A DNA stretch of 64,000 nucleotides, from the NCBI GenBank assembly GCA_035254305.1, contig DATFAS010000002.1:5387-69386 (forward strand). The letters are read 5' to 3'. Position numbers and translations under genes: made by a program. Below the pieces are notes generated by a model that worked only from the letters and a program-made list of their open reading frames with translations, had not been told where the DNA came from and did not search any database. This document shows positions 8,003 through 17,875 of the stretch, one piece after another (within the stretch, counting starts at the first letter, position 1; each line of letters starts with the position of its first letter). The DNA comes from DATFAS01 sp035254305. Its GTDB lineage: Bacteria; Bacillota; Bacilli; Aneurinibacillales; RAOX-1.

Positions 8003-8418
8003 GTTTGATTAACCCCATTTCGAACTTCAATAATGATTCCATCTTTCACTACAATTTCATATTTACCTATTAGTTTATCCCAATGATCACCAACCTCTAC
8101 CTCCACCTCAGTCTCAAGGCTGGAGTGTTCAATTTCACTTCCAATTGGCAGACGTTCGAGTTGGGCTAACATTTCTTTATATTGTATAACCTTTTCTCTT
8201 CTTAGCTTCTCCTCTTTCCCCAAACGTTCTTGTACTAATCTCTGTGCCTCTATTCCTCTCTTAGCAGCCTCTTGCAGCAGCTTCTTACTTTGAAATTGCA
8301 ATTGTTCAATTTCTAGTTCATATCTGCGTATATAGCCTTGATACTCCTGCTGCATTTTGGTTTGGAGGGTAGGAGTTAAGACAAGTAAAATGGTTACCGG
8401 GCGTTTCACCTTTAACAT
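7999..8418 (-). CDS. ylqD: YlqD-family protein of unknown function
   Basis: The protein of 139 residues contains a central coiled coil (about 20-95, rich in E, Q, K, R) flanked by an N-terminal strand MLKVKRPVTILLVLTP and a C-terminal beta segment (EVEVGDHWDKLIGKYEIVVKDGIIIEVRNG). This is the YlqD architecture, always found next to rimM; no function is known. ATG 8418 is preferred over the GTG at 8427 because AGGTGAT lies 5 bp before it. A terminator separates it from khpA. Confidence 0.88.
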   Translation of the reverse strand: MLKVKRPVTILLVLTPTLQTKMQQEYQGYIRRYELEIEQLQFQSKKLLQEAAKRGIEAQRLVQERLGKEEKLRREKVIQYKEMLAQLERLPIGSEIEHSSLETEVEVEVGDHWDKLIGKYEIVVKDGIIIEVRNGVNQT

Positions 8419-8499
8419 ATTAATCACCTACCAAACAGGATCTTTAGTGTTTACCTGTGTGTAGACAGAATTAAACATAACATATAAATTCTTATACAC

Positions 8500-8540
8500 T
8501 AAAAAGCTGGGAAAACCTTAGGTAAGGTGTCCCCAGCTAA
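8500..8540 (-). terminator. Terminator between khpA and ylqD
   Basis: AGCTGGG (8505-8511) pairs with CCCAGCT (8532-8538), and an inner CCTTA/TAAGG pair extends the structure. The minus-strand tail is TTTTTAG. Confidence 0.75.
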
Positions 8541-8547
8541 AACAAGA

Positions 8548-8775
8548 CTATAGGATCTCAATCGATATCCGTTTATTCTCCTTAGTGGCTGCTGCACCAG
8601 CAACGATTCGCATCGCCTTCGCTATACGACCCTGTTTACCGATGATTTTGCCCATATCTTCAGGATGAACAGAAAGCTCATAACAAATCGTATGATCCTT
8701 CCCAATCTCACTTACTTGTACTTCTTCTGGATGATCAACAAGCGCTTTGGCTATTCCTTCAATTAACGCCTTCAC
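8548..8775 (-). CDS. khpA: KH-domain RNA-binding protein KhpA (YlqC)
   Basis: The 75-residue protein is a single KH domain with the loop GKIIGKQGRIAKAMR. KhpA partners with KhpB/Jag in RNA binding and has been linked to cell division and envelope growth. It lies directly after rpsP as in other Firmicutes. The start is GTG with GGGAGGG 10 bp upstream. Confidence 0.95.
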   Translation of the reverse strand: MKALIEGIAKALVDHPEEVQVSEIGKDHTICYELSVHPEDMGKIIGKQGRIAKAMRIVAGAAATKENKRISIEIL

Positions 8776-8846
8776 TGTTACTTACCCTCCCACCTTACTA
8801 GGATTCGAGTGCAAACATATCATCCGCTTCTATCTTTGTAACCAAA

Positions 8847-9119
8847 TTACTTCTGGTTCTTTGTTTCGTGAACCTGCTTAAGAATACCAGCTTTGCTGAA
8901 TAGGTTACGAACAGTATCAGTTGGTTGAGCACCTGTTAGCATCCATTGAACAGCCTTTTCTGTGTCAATGTTTACTACAGCTGGTTGAGCTACTGGATTA
9001 TAGTATCCAATTTCTTCGATGAATCTTCCGTCTCTTGGAGAACGAGAATCTGCTACTACTACACGATAGAAAGGAGCCTTCTTTGCACCCATACGCTTAA
9101 GTCTAATTTTAACTGCCAT
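8847..9119 (-). CDS. rpsP: 30S ribosomal protein bS16
   Basis: [33 protein letters not shown] (seen in parts) is the bS16 N terminus, followed by [13 protein letters not shown] and the conserved [12 protein letters not shown]. Length is 90 residues, as usual. bS16 is an assembly protein of the 30S body. The ATG at 9119 is 8 bp from AGGAGG; an ATG at 9125 is only 2 bp away and is unlikely. It lies between ffh and khpA. Confidence 0.98.
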   Translation of the reverse strand: MAVKIRLKRMGAKKAPFYRVVVADSRSPRDGRFIEEIGYYNPVAQPAVVNIDTEKAVQWMLTGAQPTDTVRNLFSKAGILKQVHETKNQK

Positions 9120-9212
9120 TTTCATTTCCTCCTAATAGTGGTTATATTTTATTTAAATAGGCCTTCTCTGAAATTGATTAGATTCATCAAAGACTTAAAT
9201 TACTACCTCAAC

Positions 9213-10571
9213 TTATGGCATGAAGGGAAACTTAAACATCCCTTTGCCTTTCTTCTTCTTCGCTTGGTCAGACATCTTCGTAAATTGCTTCATCATCTTT
9301 CTCATTTCTTCGAATTGCTTGATGAAACGATTGACCTCTTGAATGGATGTGCCACTCCCCTTAGCAATTCTCTGCTTTCGCTTCATATTCTTAAGAAGCT
9401 CCGGGTTATTTCTTTCATCCCTGGTCATTGATTTTACGATAGCTTCCACACGATTCAATGCTTTATCATCAATCTTTAGGTCTTTCATTCCTTTTACTTT
9501 ATTCATTCCAGGAAGCATACCTAAAAGATCTTCAAGCGGTCCTAGCTTGCGAACCTGTGCCATCTGATCAAGAAAATCTTCAAAGGTGAACTCTGCTTTA
9601 CGAAGCTTTCGTTCCATTTCCTTTGCCTTTTCATGATCAACATTCGCTTGTGCCTTCTCAATAAGGGTAAGCACATCCCCCATCCCAAGGATTCGGGATG
9701 CCATTCTTTCAGGGTGGAAGGGTTCAAGTGCATCAAGCTTCTCTCCCATACCAGCAAACTTAATAGGTTTTCCGGTTACTGCCTTAACAGAAAGGGCCGC
9801 ACCACCACGTGTATCCCCGTCAAGCTTCGTTAAGACAACCCCTGTTAGCTCAAGCTGATTGTTGAAGCTTTCGGCAACATTCACTGCATCTTGCCCTGTC
9901 ATTGCATCAACAACAAGTAAAATTTCATCAGGGTTAACGGCCGAACGAATATCCTTAAGCTCATCCATTAACTTCTCATCTATGTGCAATCGTCCTGCTG
10001 TATCAATTAGTACATAGTCAAGATGATTTTGCTTTGCATGATCTAGCGCCTGTCTAGCAATTTCTACTGGGCTTACCTGATCACCAAGTGTAAATACAGG
10101 TAGCTTCAGTTGTTCACCGAGTACTTGAAGCTGTTTTATGGCTGCAGGTCGATAAATATCTCCCGCAACTAACAACGGTCGATGGTTTTGTTTGGTGAGG
10201 TATTTGGCTAATTTACCAGTAGAAGTGGTCTTACCAGCCCCTTGCAAACCTACCATCATGACAACAGTTGGAGATCTCTTTGCTTGTACTATTTTGGATT
10301 GCTCTCCACCCATCAGCTTGGTCAATTCATCATTAACCACTTTAATTACTTGTTGACCTGGTGTTAAGCTTTTCAATACCTCTTGTCCAATTGCTCGTTC
10401 CTTAACGCTAGCTACAAAGTCCTTCACAACTTTGAAGTTTACGTCAGCTTCGAGTAAGGCAAGCCGCACTTCCCGCATCATTTCACTGACGTCGGACTCA
10501 GTGACCTTCCCTTTCCCGCGCAATCTATCGAATGTCGCTTGTAGACGATTGGCTAAACTTTCAAAAGCCAT
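9213..10571 (-). CDS. ffh: Signal recognition particle protein Ffh
   Basis: Ffh binds 4.5S/scRNA and signal sequences and delivers ribosomes to FtsY. The 452-residue protein has the N helical domain, then the G domain with GLQGAGKTTSTGKLA, DTAGRL and TKLDGDTRGGAALS, and the Met-rich M domain (GMLPGMNKVKGMKD...MKRKQRIAKGSGT). The ATG at 10571 follows GGAGGCG; an earlier in-frame start is upstream of this site. It follows ylxM by 17 bp in the same transcript. Confidence 0.98.
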   Translation of the reverse strand: MAFESLANRLQATFDRLRGKGKVTESDVSEMMREVRLALLEADVNFKVVKDFVASVKERAIGQEVLKSLTPGQQVIKVVNDELTKLMGGEQSKIVQAKRSPTVVMMVGLQGAGKTTSTGKLAKYLTKQNHRPLLVAGDIYRPAAIKQLQVLGEQLKLPVFTLGDQVSPVEIARQALDHAKQNHLDYVLIDTAGRLHIDEKLMDELKDIRSAVNPDEILLVVDAMTGQDAVNVAESFNNQLELTGVVLTKLDGDTRGGAALSVKAVTGKPIKFAGMGEKLDALEPFHPERMASRILGMGDVLTLIEKAQANVDHEKAKEMERKLRKAEFTFEDFLDQMAQVRKLGPLEDLLGMLPGMNKVKGMKDLKIDDKALNRVEAIVKSMTRDERNNPELLKNMKRKQRIAKGSGTSIQEVNRFIKQFEEMRKMMKQFTKMSDQAKKKKGKGMFKFPFMP

Positions 10572-10588
10572 TCTTTCGCCTCCTAATC

Positions 10589-10930
10589 TCATTCCAACTC
10601 GAATGTGGCCAATTCCTTGACTACAGTACGAATATGTTCAGGTTCCCAGTCATCACTTACCTCTATTAGAGACAAAAGCTTATTAATCAACTGTTTCCTC
10701 TGATCATGGCGAGCCAAAAGCTGTAGCTTATCCTCAAATTGCTCAAGCACAACTTCCATTCGCTTCAGTTGATCATAAACTGCCTGCCTACTGACATCCA
10801 TCAGTTCGGCAATCTCACTTAAGGTCAAATCCTCCCGATAATACAACTCAAGAAATTGTCTCTGCCTTCCTTTAAGTAAAGGGGCATAGAAATCGAACAG
10901 CATATTTACCCGGTTCGTTTTCTCTAGCAT
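10589..10930 (-). CDS. ylxM: YlxM/UPF0122 helix-turn-helix protein
   Basis: The 113-residue protein is a sigma-70 region-4-like helix-turn-helix protein (LTLSEIAELMDVSRQAVYDQLKRME). YlxM is encoded with ffh in low-GC Gram-positives and its homologues bind the SRP and stimulate its GTPase. AGGGGAA lies 6 bp before the ATG. The operon promoter is flanked by two identical 18-bp sequences; YlxM itself is a plausible, untested, ligand for them. Confidence 0.93.
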   Translation of the reverse strand: MLEKTNRVNMLFDFYAPLLKGRQRQFLELYYREDLTLSEIAELMDVSRQAVYDQLKRMEVVLEQFEDKLQLLARHDQRKQLINKLLSLIEVSDDWEPEHIRTVVKELATFELE

Positions 10931-10963
10931 TGGTTTCCCCTACAATCATGTATGGTAAGGTTA

Positions 10964-11032
10964 AAGAAAAAATCTTTACAAGAAATTATAATACTCATCT
11001 CACATCTGAATGTCAAGAAAAAATCTTTACAA
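10964..11032. repeat. 18-bp perfect direct repeat bracketing the ylxM-ffh promoter
   Basis: AAGAAAAAATCTTTACAA occurs at 10964-10981 and again at 11015-11032, 51 bp apart. The second copy touches the -35 and begins right after the ftsY stop; the first covers the expected transcription start. Each copy is also partly palindromic (AAGA...TCTT). Confidence 0.85.
10988..11016 (-). promoter_or_regulatory. Sigma-A promoter for ylxM-ffh
   Basis: On the minus strand: TTGACA (11011-11016), 17-bp spacer, TATTAT (10988-10993). The -35 is consensus and the -10 matches 5/6. This separates ylxM-ffh from ftsY. Confidence 0.8.
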
Positions 11033-12025
11033 TTATTCTTGATCAGATGGTTCTTCCATCATTCCTGCAAAGAGGGCATGGATAAATTGTTCTGCATCGA
11101 ATGGCTGTAGATCATCCATTTTCTCACCTAGTCCAACATATTTAACCGGAGTATTTAATTCATTAGAGATAGCAATAACAATACCACCCTTTGCTGTCCC
11201 GTCTAATTTAGTTAGTACGATCCCCGATACATTTGTTGTCTCTCCAAAAGCACGAGCTTGATTCATAGCATTCTGGCCTGTTGTTGCATCTAAGACAAGC
11301 AATGTTTCATGAGGCCCATCCGGAACCTCTTTACGAATCACTCGATACACCTTATTTAATTCTTCCATAAGATTGACTTTATTTTGCAGCCTACCTGCTG
11401 TATCACAAAGAAGGACGTCTACTCCACGTGATTTTGCTGCTGCAATAGCATCATACATCACTGCTGCGGGATCTGCGCCCGCTTGATGTTTGATTACCTC
11501 AACACCTACACGCTGTCCCCATACTTCTAGCTGTTCAATGGCTCCGGCACGGAATGTATCGCCTGCTGCTAGAAGCACCTTTTTGCCCTGCTGCTTAAAC
11601 ATATGTGCCATCTTTCCAATGGTGGTCGTCTTGCCTACACCATTCACACCTACAAACATAATGATATTTAAACGACCATCTTCGACGTTTAGTTCTGTAT
11701 TCTGTTCTTTTCTATTTAACAATCCTACCAATTTTTCAGATAGAAGAGGACGAAGTTGTCCTGCATCCTCTATCTTTTGTTTCCGTGCTTCGACGCGAAG
11801 TTCATCCACCAATTTCACCACGGTTGTTACACCAACATCTGCCGAAATGAGGATTTCCTCCAACTCTTCAAAAAACTCATCATCAATTTTTTTATAGCGT
11901 AGAACTAATTCTTCTACTTTTCCTACAAGAGCATCCCGCGTTTTAGTTAAGCCCTCTTTAAATTTTGATGTAACAGTCTCTGTTTTTTGTGTGATTTTTT
12001 CCTTTAATTTCTTAAAAAAACTCAT
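11033..12025 (-). CDS. ftsY: SRP receptor GTPase FtsY
   Basis: The 330-residue SRP receptor has a short N-terminal amphipathic region (MSFFKKLKEKI), as in Gram-positive FtsY, the NG domain with GVNGVGKTTTIGKMA, DTAGRLQNKVNLM and LTKLDGTAKGG. It docks the SRP-ribosome complex on the membrane and SecYEG. The ATG at 12025 is preceded by AGGAGGAAGG; the in-frame start at 12040 is upstream of it. It lies 46 bp after smc, the standard rnc-smc-ftsY order. Confidence 0.98.
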   Translation of the reverse strand: MSFFKKLKEKITQKTETVTSKFKEGLTKTRDALVGKVEELVLRYKKIDDEFFEELEEILISADVGVTTVVKLVDELRVEARKQKIEDAGQLRPLLSEKLVGLLNRKEQNTELNVEDGRLNIIMFVGVNGVGKTTTIGKMAHMFKQQGKKVLLAAGDTFRAGAIEQLEVWGQRVGVEVIKHQAGADPAAVMYDAIAAAKSRGVDVLLCDTAGRLQNKVNLMEELNKVYRVIRKEVPDGPHETLLVLDATTGQNAMNQARAFGETTNVSGIVLTKLDGTAKGGIVIAISNELNTPVKYVGLGEKMDDLQPFDAEQFIHALFAGMMEEPSDQE

Positions 12026-12071
12026 ATCCTTCCTCCTCATTCTTTATCCAATGATGCTTTGGGTCTCATTT

Positions 12072-15000
12072 TCAAGAAACAAGTGACTTGTCCTCTAATT
12101 TTACGGATACTAATTTGGAAACACCCTGTTCCTCCATAGTAACCCCATAAAGGACATCTGCACCTTCCATGGTTCCCTTCCGATGTGTGACACAAATGAA
12201 TTGTGTCTGTCCACTAAACTCACGCAGATAATCAGCAAAACGATACACATTCGCATCATCTAATGCTGCTTCAACTTCATCTAACACACAAAATGGAACT
12301 GGTTTAACCTTAAGTATAGCAAATAGTAGTGCAATAGCTGTTAAAGCCTTTTCTCCACCTGAGAGTAGTGCTAAATTTTGCAGCTTTTTGCCGGGTGGTT
12401 GGGCAACAATTTCAACCCCAGTAGAGAGCAATTCCTGCGGATTAGAAAGAACAAGATCAGCATGTCCCCCAACAAATAATTGTGTAAATACTTGTTGAAA
12501 CTGTTCACGGATCGCTTCAAAGGTCTCAAGAAATCTCCTTGACATCTCTTGATCAATTTCTCTAATCACTTGATAAAGAGTTTCTTTTGCTTCTTGAAGA
12601 TCACTCATTTGCCCTGATAGGAATTGTAGACGTTCTGATTGTCTTTCATACTCTTCAATCGACCCCATGTTCACCATACCAAGAGCATGAATCTCTGCTT
12701 TCAATTGATTAACTTGCTCTTCGGTTTTCTTTGGTTCAGCAGGAAGGGGATAGATTTCCTTCGCCGTTTCATAGTAATATCCATATTCTTCCGTAAGCTT
12801 AAGCAACAGATGATCCAATTGAGTCTCACAACGTTCGGCCTTTAACTCTTCCTTATGTAGGCGTTCCTCTAATTCCTTCACACGTTTACGCAGAATCCTT
12901 GAATCTCCATCCAACTTATCAATCTGCTCTGTAGTTGCTGTTCTCTGCTCTTTCACTTGACCAATTTTGTTCCCGGTTTCCTCTTTTAGTTGGCGGAGCT
13001 CGAGGATCTTATGATCAAGCTCTTGTTCTGTTTCAGCACTCCCTTGTCTAACATCATGAAGTGAGTTTAAATAATCTGTAGTGGATTCTAGATCTACCTG
13101 CTGTGAGCTACGTTCCTGTTCCACCCTTAGAATCGTAGCTTGAACCGCTTCTTGCTGTTTACGTATTTCAGCTGCTTTAACCATTAAATCGGTCATTCTT
13201 TTTGAATAATCTTCCTTACTTGCTTGCAGTTTCGCGCGGTGTGATTCAATATTGGTTATCTTTTCTTTTAATTGTTTTTCTTCTCCTTCAGCTTTGCCTA
13301 ATTGTTCAATAAGGGTTAAGCGTTTGTTATGGCTCTCTTCCTTTTCTTGTGTGAGTGATTGGATTTCTTGCTCTAAACTAGCCATACGATCTGATAGTAT
13401 ACGATCCTCTGTATCACACTCATTTAGCCTACCCTTTAATTTTTGTTCATTTAGGCGTAATTCTTCTCCACGTTGACGGAGGTCTTCCTGCTGAGTAAGA
13501 AAGGAGCTTAGTTCCTCTTCAAGACCAGATAGCTTTGCCTTATACTGCTCTTTTTCTACAAGGACTGTGGTTAGCTCTTTTTCCATTTCTTCGAGTTGTC
13601 TTGATCTACCCAGTAGATTCACTGATTTCTGCTGAACCGTTCCTCCTGTCATTGATCCACCTGGATTCACTACATCTCCCTCTAATGTAACGAAACGATA
13701 TCGATATCCTGTCTTACGAGCAGCCATGTTCGCTTGTTCAAGAGTTTTAGTAATAACAACTGTACCTAATAGATTTCCTAAGATCCCCTGATAACGCGGT
13801 TCTGTAGTAACCAAATCAGAAGCAATCCCAACAAATCCCTCAAGTCCACTCAATGCTGCCACATCTTGTGCGGATACTTTACGAGGGCGAATCACATCTA
13901 ATGGTAAAAGTGTTGCTCTTCCACCTTTATGCTCCTTCAACCATTGTATGGCCTTTCTACCCACTGCTTCATTCTCCACAACAACATGCTGCATGGCTCC
14001 ACCAAGAGCAACCTCAATGGCCGTTTCAAGCTCAGACGAAACAATAACAAGTTCTGCTACGGCCCCATGGATTCCAACCAATCCTTTTTCACGACTCTTT
14101 AGAATTTCCTTTACCCCTTGCATAAATCCGGTATAGCTAGCCTGCATATCCGTAAGAAACTCTTTTTTGGAGGTGATGGACTCCACTCTCTGTTCTAGTT
14201 TGCGAACCTGCTGTATGGTTTGTTCTTTTGCTTCTTGGATGTCTTTATTACGATTAACGATTTCTTTATAAGCTCCAACACATTGTTCTAGAGCCCCAGT
14301 GATCTCTCTTAATTCTGTAAGGGCTTCATTCTTTTTTTCTTGAATCTCATTCTTTTTATGGTCCATCTCTTGCTTTTGAACTAGAAGTCGTGCTGATTTC
14401 TGCCCTGAGTTGTCTACAGATTGATCCATATGACGCCTATCATTTTTAAGTGATGCAATATGATTCAATATCTCTATATAATCATTTTTCAGTTGTTCTA
14501 CATCGGTTGCAAGCTCTTTAGAAACCTCATCTAATAATAGTTTATTTTCCTTGAGTTCCTTGTTTGCTACTGTTGATTCATCTGTTAATTTGGTTAAACG
14601 ATCTTTTTCAAGTTGGATTTGGATACTTAGCTCATCGATCCGCTTTTCTAGCTGATCCCTCTTCTCCAGAGTAAGGTGATAGCTTTCACTTGCATTTTTC
14701 TTACGTTCACGAAGAACTTCTCGTTTCCCCTCCGTCTTCTCCACATCTTCACTTACATCAAGGAGGGTTACCTGCCATTGTTCAAGATCCTTATCTTGGT
14801 CATTTAATTTCCAACGTAAACTAGTCAATTGTGCTTCAAGTCCACTCAGCTCAGACGCAAGAATCGTTTGCTGTTCGTTATATATACCCAACTGTTGGCG
14901 AGCCTGCTGCCAATCGCTATTAAATTGCTCAATATGGTGGAGATATAGCCCTATTTCTTTATGCTTCAATTCTTCCTTTAGCTCAAGGTACCGCTGTGCC

Positions 15001-15632
15001 TTCCTGGCCTGCTGTTGTAGTGGTTCAATTTGATCCTTAATTTCAGTTAAAATATCCGAAATACGAACGAGATTGCCTTCAGTATCGCCTAATTTCTTCT
15101 CTGCTTCTCGTTTCCTAGCCTTATATTTCACAATGCTAGCTGCTTCCTCAAATATACCGCGTCGATCTTCCGATTTCGTGCTAAGAATTTCTTCAATTCT
15201 TCCTTGACCAATAATTGAGTAGGCTTCCTTACCTACTCCTGTATCCATAAATAATTCAATAATATCTCGTAGTCGACAAGACTGCCTATTTATGTAATAT
15301 TCACTCTCTCCAGATCGGTATACCCTACGACTAATCGTAACCTCACTGTAATCAACCTTCAGTAACCGTTGCGAATTATCCAATGTTAAAGCTACTTCAC
15401 AATAGTTCACAGCTTTTCGGGTATCACTACCCGCAAAAATGATGTCTTCCATCTTGCTACCACGAAGTGATTTGGCACTTTGTTCCCCAAGAACCCAACG
15501 AATGGCATCAGAGATATTACTTTTCCCACTACCATTGGGTCCAACAACCGCAGTTACACCTGGGACAAATTCTAACTCGGTACGGTTGGCGAAGGATTTA
15601 AAGCCAACTAACTCAAGGCGCTTTAAGTACAT
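12072..15632 (-). CDS. smc: Chromosome segregation ATPase Smc
   Basis: The 1186-residue protein has the full SMC layout: Walker A GPNGSGKSNISDAI near residue 32, a coiled coil, the hinge around 510-670 with GGSMTGG, the returning coiled coil, and the C-terminal ABC signature LLSGGEKALTAIALLFA with Walker B FCVLDEVEAALDD. It forms a ring with ScpA and ScpB, loaded at parS by ParB. The ATG at 15632 (MYLKRLELVGFKSFA) follows AGGGGGAAGGG. Confidence 0.98.
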   Translation of the reverse strand: MYLKRLELVGFKSFANRTELEFVPGVTAVVGPNGSGKSNISDAIRWVLGEQSAKSLRGSKMEDIIFAGSDTRKAVNYCEVALTLDNSQRLLKVDYSEVTISRRVYRSGESEYYINRQSCRLRDIIELFMDTGVGKEAYSIIGQGRIEEILSTKSEDRRGIFEEAASIVKYKARKREAEKKLGDTEGNLVRISDILTEIKDQIEPLQQQARKAQRYLELKEELKHKEIGLYLHHIEQFNSDWQQARQQLGIYNEQQTILASELSGLEAQLTSLRWKLNDQDKDLEQWQVTLLDVSEDVEKTEGKREVLRERKKNASESYHLTLEKRDQLEKRIDELSIQIQLEKDRLTKLTDESTVANKELKENKLLLDEVSKELATDVEQLKNDYIEILNHIASLKNDRRHMDQSVDNSGQKSARLLVQKQEMDHKKNEIQEKKNEALTELREITGALEQCVGAYKEIVNRNKDIQEAKEQTIQQVRKLEQRVESITSKKEFLTDMQASYTGFMQGVKEILKSREKGLVGIHGAVAELVIVSSELETAIEVALGGAMQHVVVENEAVGRKAIQWLKEHKGGRATLLPLDVIRPRKVSAQDVAALSGLEGFVGIASDLVTTEPRYQGILGNLLGTVVITKTLEQANMAARKTGYRYRFVTLEGDVVNPGGSMTGGTVQQKSVNLLGRSRQLEEMEKELTTVLVEKEQYKAKLSGLEEELSSFLTQQEDLRQRGEELRLNEQKLKGRLNECDTEDRILSDRMASLEQEIQSLTQEKEESHNKRLTLIEQLGKAEGEEKQLKEKITNIESHRAKLQASKEDYSKRMTDLMVKAAEIRKQQEAVQATILRVEQERSSQQVDLESTTDYLNSLHDVRQGSAETEQELDHKILELRQLKEETGNKIGQVKEQRTATTEQIDKLDGDSRILRKRVKELEERLHKEELKAERCETQLDHLLLKLTEEYGYYYETAKEIYPLPAEPKKTEEQVNQLKAEIHALGMVNMGSIEEYERQSERLQFLSGQMSDLQEAKETLYQVIREIDQEMSRRFLETFEAIREQFQQVFTQLFVGGHADLVLSNPQELLSTGVEIVAQPPGKKLQNLALLSGGEKALTAIALLFAILKVKPVPFCVLDEVEAALDDANVYRFADYLREFSGQTQFICVTHRKGTMEGADVLYGVTMEEQGVSKLVSVKLEDKSLVS

Positions 15633-15695
15633 ATCCCTTCCCCCTAATTTCTCCCCTATCAAATCTATGTTAAAGGAAACTATCGTTAAACCTAA

Positions 15696-15730
15696 AGGAT
15701 GGGGTACCTGACCTATAGGTACCCCATCCT
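15696..15730 (-). terminator. Strong hairpin between rnc and smc (attenuator or processing site)
   Basis: AGGATGGGGTACC (15696-15708) and GGTACCCCATCCT (15718-15730) form a perfect 13-bp stem. The minus-strand tail (TTTAGGTTT) is poor in T, so partial termination or RNA processing is more likely than full termination. Confidence 0.5.
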
Positions 15731-15804
15731 AAAACACTTATTTTATTTTATCATAGAATCGAAGGAAAAAGATAAGAAATGGTGTGAATGATACATTTGG
15801 TGAC

Positions 15805-16518
15805 CTAAGACTCACGCTTTATTTCAAGCATATGTAAGGCCATTGCCGCTGCTAGTTGTTCCGCTTCCTTCTTTGAACGGCCTTTTCCTGTTCCCAACGA
15901 TTTCCCATTTAATAAAACCTCCGACACAAATTCACGATTGTGTGCTGGCCCCTTCTCTTCAACAATTCGATAATGGATTTCCCCTAAATTATCATGTTGA
16001 ACGTATTCTTGAAGTTGGCTCTTGTAGTCGGTAATTTTAGTAAATTCTCCACGATTAATCGAAGGGAAAACAAAGCGTTCCAAAAATACAAACACACTTG
16101 GTAGCCCTTGGTCTAAATACAGCGCCCCAATAAACGCTTCAAAGACATCAGCAAGTAAAGCTGGTCTTCTCCTTCCTCCCGTCATTTCTTCCCCTTTGCC
16201 TAGCAAAACAAGTTTACCAAACTGCAAGGATTCAGCAAAACGAACCAGAGACGGCTCACAGACTATAGCAGCCCGTAATTTGGTCATTTCACCTTCTGAC
16301 ATTTTTGGGAAATGGGTAAATAGAAATTGTGACACTGTCAATTCAAGAACCGCATCACCCAGAAATTCTAACCGTTCATTATCCTGAAACGGCTTTCCTC
16401 TATGTTCATTAACATAAGAAGAGTGTGTAAAAGCCTGCCGTAAAAGCTTCTCATTATTAAATTGAAATTCTATTTCATTTTGAAACTGTTGAAAATCCAC
16501 GACTGTTTTCACCGCCAT
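15805..16518 (-). CDS. rnc: Ribonuclease III
   Basis: RNase III cuts double-stranded RNA in rRNA precursors and many mRNAs. The 237-residue protein has the signature [17 protein letters not shown] (about 46-62), the second acidic motif [14 protein letters not shown], and a C-terminal dsRNA-binding domain ([11 protein letters not shown]...[16 protein letters not shown]). The ribosome binding site is weak: CTGAGG is 13 bp before the ATG. It lies between fabF and smc. Confidence 0.97.
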   Translation of the reverse strand: MAVKTVVDFQQFQNEIEFQFNNEKLLRQAFTHSSYVNEHRGKPFQDNERLEFLGDAVLELTVSQFLFTHFPKMSEGEMTKLRAAIVCEPSLVRFAESLQFGKLVLLGKGEEMTGGRRRPALLADVFEAFIGALYLDQGLPSVFVFLERFVFPSINRGEFTKITDYKSQLQEYVQHDNLGEIHYRIVEEKGPAHNREFVSEVLLNGKSLGTGKGRSKKEAEQLAAAMALHMLEIKRES

Positions 16519-16543
16519 AAGCGTTTGTAAACCTCAGTATTCT

Positions 16544-17785
16544 CTATTCTTCAAACTTTTTTAAAATAATTGTAGCATTGTGTCCGCCAAATCCAAGCGA
16601 ATTCGATAACGTAGTATCCACTTTTGCCTTACGGGCAACATTAGGGACATAATCTAGGTCACATGCTGGATCTGGTGTTTCGTAGTTTATAGTTGGTGGT
16701 ATAACCTGATCTTTAATCGTAAGCGCACATACGATTGCTTCCACTGCCCCTGCTGCTCCTAGAAGATGACCCGTCATCGATTTAGTAGAGCTAACAGCAA
16801 CCTTATAGGCATGTTCTCCTAATGCTGTTTTAATAGCCATGGTCTCGAATTTATCATTAAATTCCGTTGATGTCCCATGTGCATTAATGTAATCAATTTC
16901 GTCTGGAGAAATACCTGCATCACGAATTGCCATGTTTATACAACGAGCCGCGCCTTCTCCTTCTGGTGCTGGCATAGTCATGTGATGGGCATCCCCACTC
17001 ATTCCATACCCTATGATTTCGGCGTAGATTTTTGCCCCACGCTTTCTAGCATGCTCTAATGATTCTAATACAACAACACCAGAACCTTCACCCATAACAA
17101 AGCCATCACGATTTAAGTCAAACGGACGGCTGGCTTTTTGTGGCTCTTCATTGCTAGTAGACATAGCTTTAGCTGAACAGAACCCCGCTAGACCGCTTGG
17201 GCGAATCGTTGCCTCTGCACCGCCAGCAAACATGACATCTGCTTCCCCTCGCTGGATGATCTTAAATGCATCCCCAATCGAGTTTGTTCCTGTAGCACAA
17301 GCTGTAACAGCTAAGCTATTCGGTCCTTTGGCACCTAATTCAATAGATACTTGACCAGAACCCATATTTGCAATCATCATTGGAATGAAAAAAGGGCTTA
17401 CACGACGAGGACCTTTTTCTAACAGTGTACGATATTGATCTTCAAATGTACCAAGACCACCTATCCCTGATCCAATATATACACCAATGCGATCTCGATC
17501 TTCCTGATCCATATCAATTCCAGAATCCTTCAGTGCTTGCTTAGCCGCAGCAATCGCAAATTGGACGAAGCGATCCGTTCGCTTGGTATCCTTTTTATCC
17601 ATATAGTCTTCAGGATTGAAATCTTTAACTTCCCCTGCAATTTGAGTAGGGTATTCAGAAACATCAAATGCTTTTATATAATCAATGCCAGATTTACCCG
17701 CTAATAAATGGTCCCAAAATTCTTCTACAGAATTTCCAATCGGAGATATAACTCCTAATCCGGTAATGACAACTCGATTTTTCAT
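16544..17785 (-). CDS. fabF: 3-oxoacyl-ACP synthase II FabF
   Basis: FabF elongates acyl-ACP with malonyl-ACP. The 413-residue protein carries the Cys-His-His triad: Cys163 in TACATGT, His in [11 protein letters not shown] and His in [18 protein letters not shown] precedes the ATG. In B. subtilis fabF pairs with fabH elsewhere in the genome; here it is in the fapR operon, after acpP and a hairpin. Confidence 0.98.
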   Translation of the reverse strand: MKNRVVITGLGVISPIGNSVEEFWDHLLAGKSGIDYIKAFDVSEYPTQIAGEVKDFNPEDYMDKKDTKRTDRFVQFAIAAAKQALKDSGIDMDQEDRDRIGVYIGSGIGGLGTFEDQYRTLLEKGPRRVSPFFIPMMIANMGSGQVSIELGAKGPNSLAVTACATGTNSIGDAFKIIQRGEADVMFAGGAEATIRPSGLAGFCSAKAMSTSNEEPQKASRPFDLNRDGFVMGEGSGVVVLESLEHARKRGAKIYAEIIGYGMSGDAHHMTMPAPEGEGAARCINMAIRDAGISPDEIDYINAHGTSTEFNDKFETMAIKTALGEHAYKVAVSSTKSMTGHLLGAAGAVEAIVCALTIKDQVIPPTINYETPDPACDLDYVPNVARKAKVDTTLSNSLGFGGHNATIILKKFEE

Positions 17786-17844
17786 TGTTCACCTCAAAAC
17801 ACCATTCTTGGAATTCATGAAGGAAGGAAAACCTGCTAATCTTA

Positions 17845-17875
17845 AATGAAAGTCCCGTTGTAATAACGGGACTTG
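17845..17875 (-). terminator. Hairpin between acpP and fabF
   Basis: AAGTCCCGTT (17851-17860) pairs perfectly with AACGGGACTT (17866-17875). The downstream minus-strand tail TCATTT is weak, which suggests partial termination that makes acpP more abundant than fabF. Confidence 0.6.

Noticed and set aside
12371..15662. Several ORFs of 60-90 codons on both strands inside smc, ffh, ftsY and other genes
   Set aside because: They are shadows of long conserved genes, without own ribosome binding sites or recognisable products.
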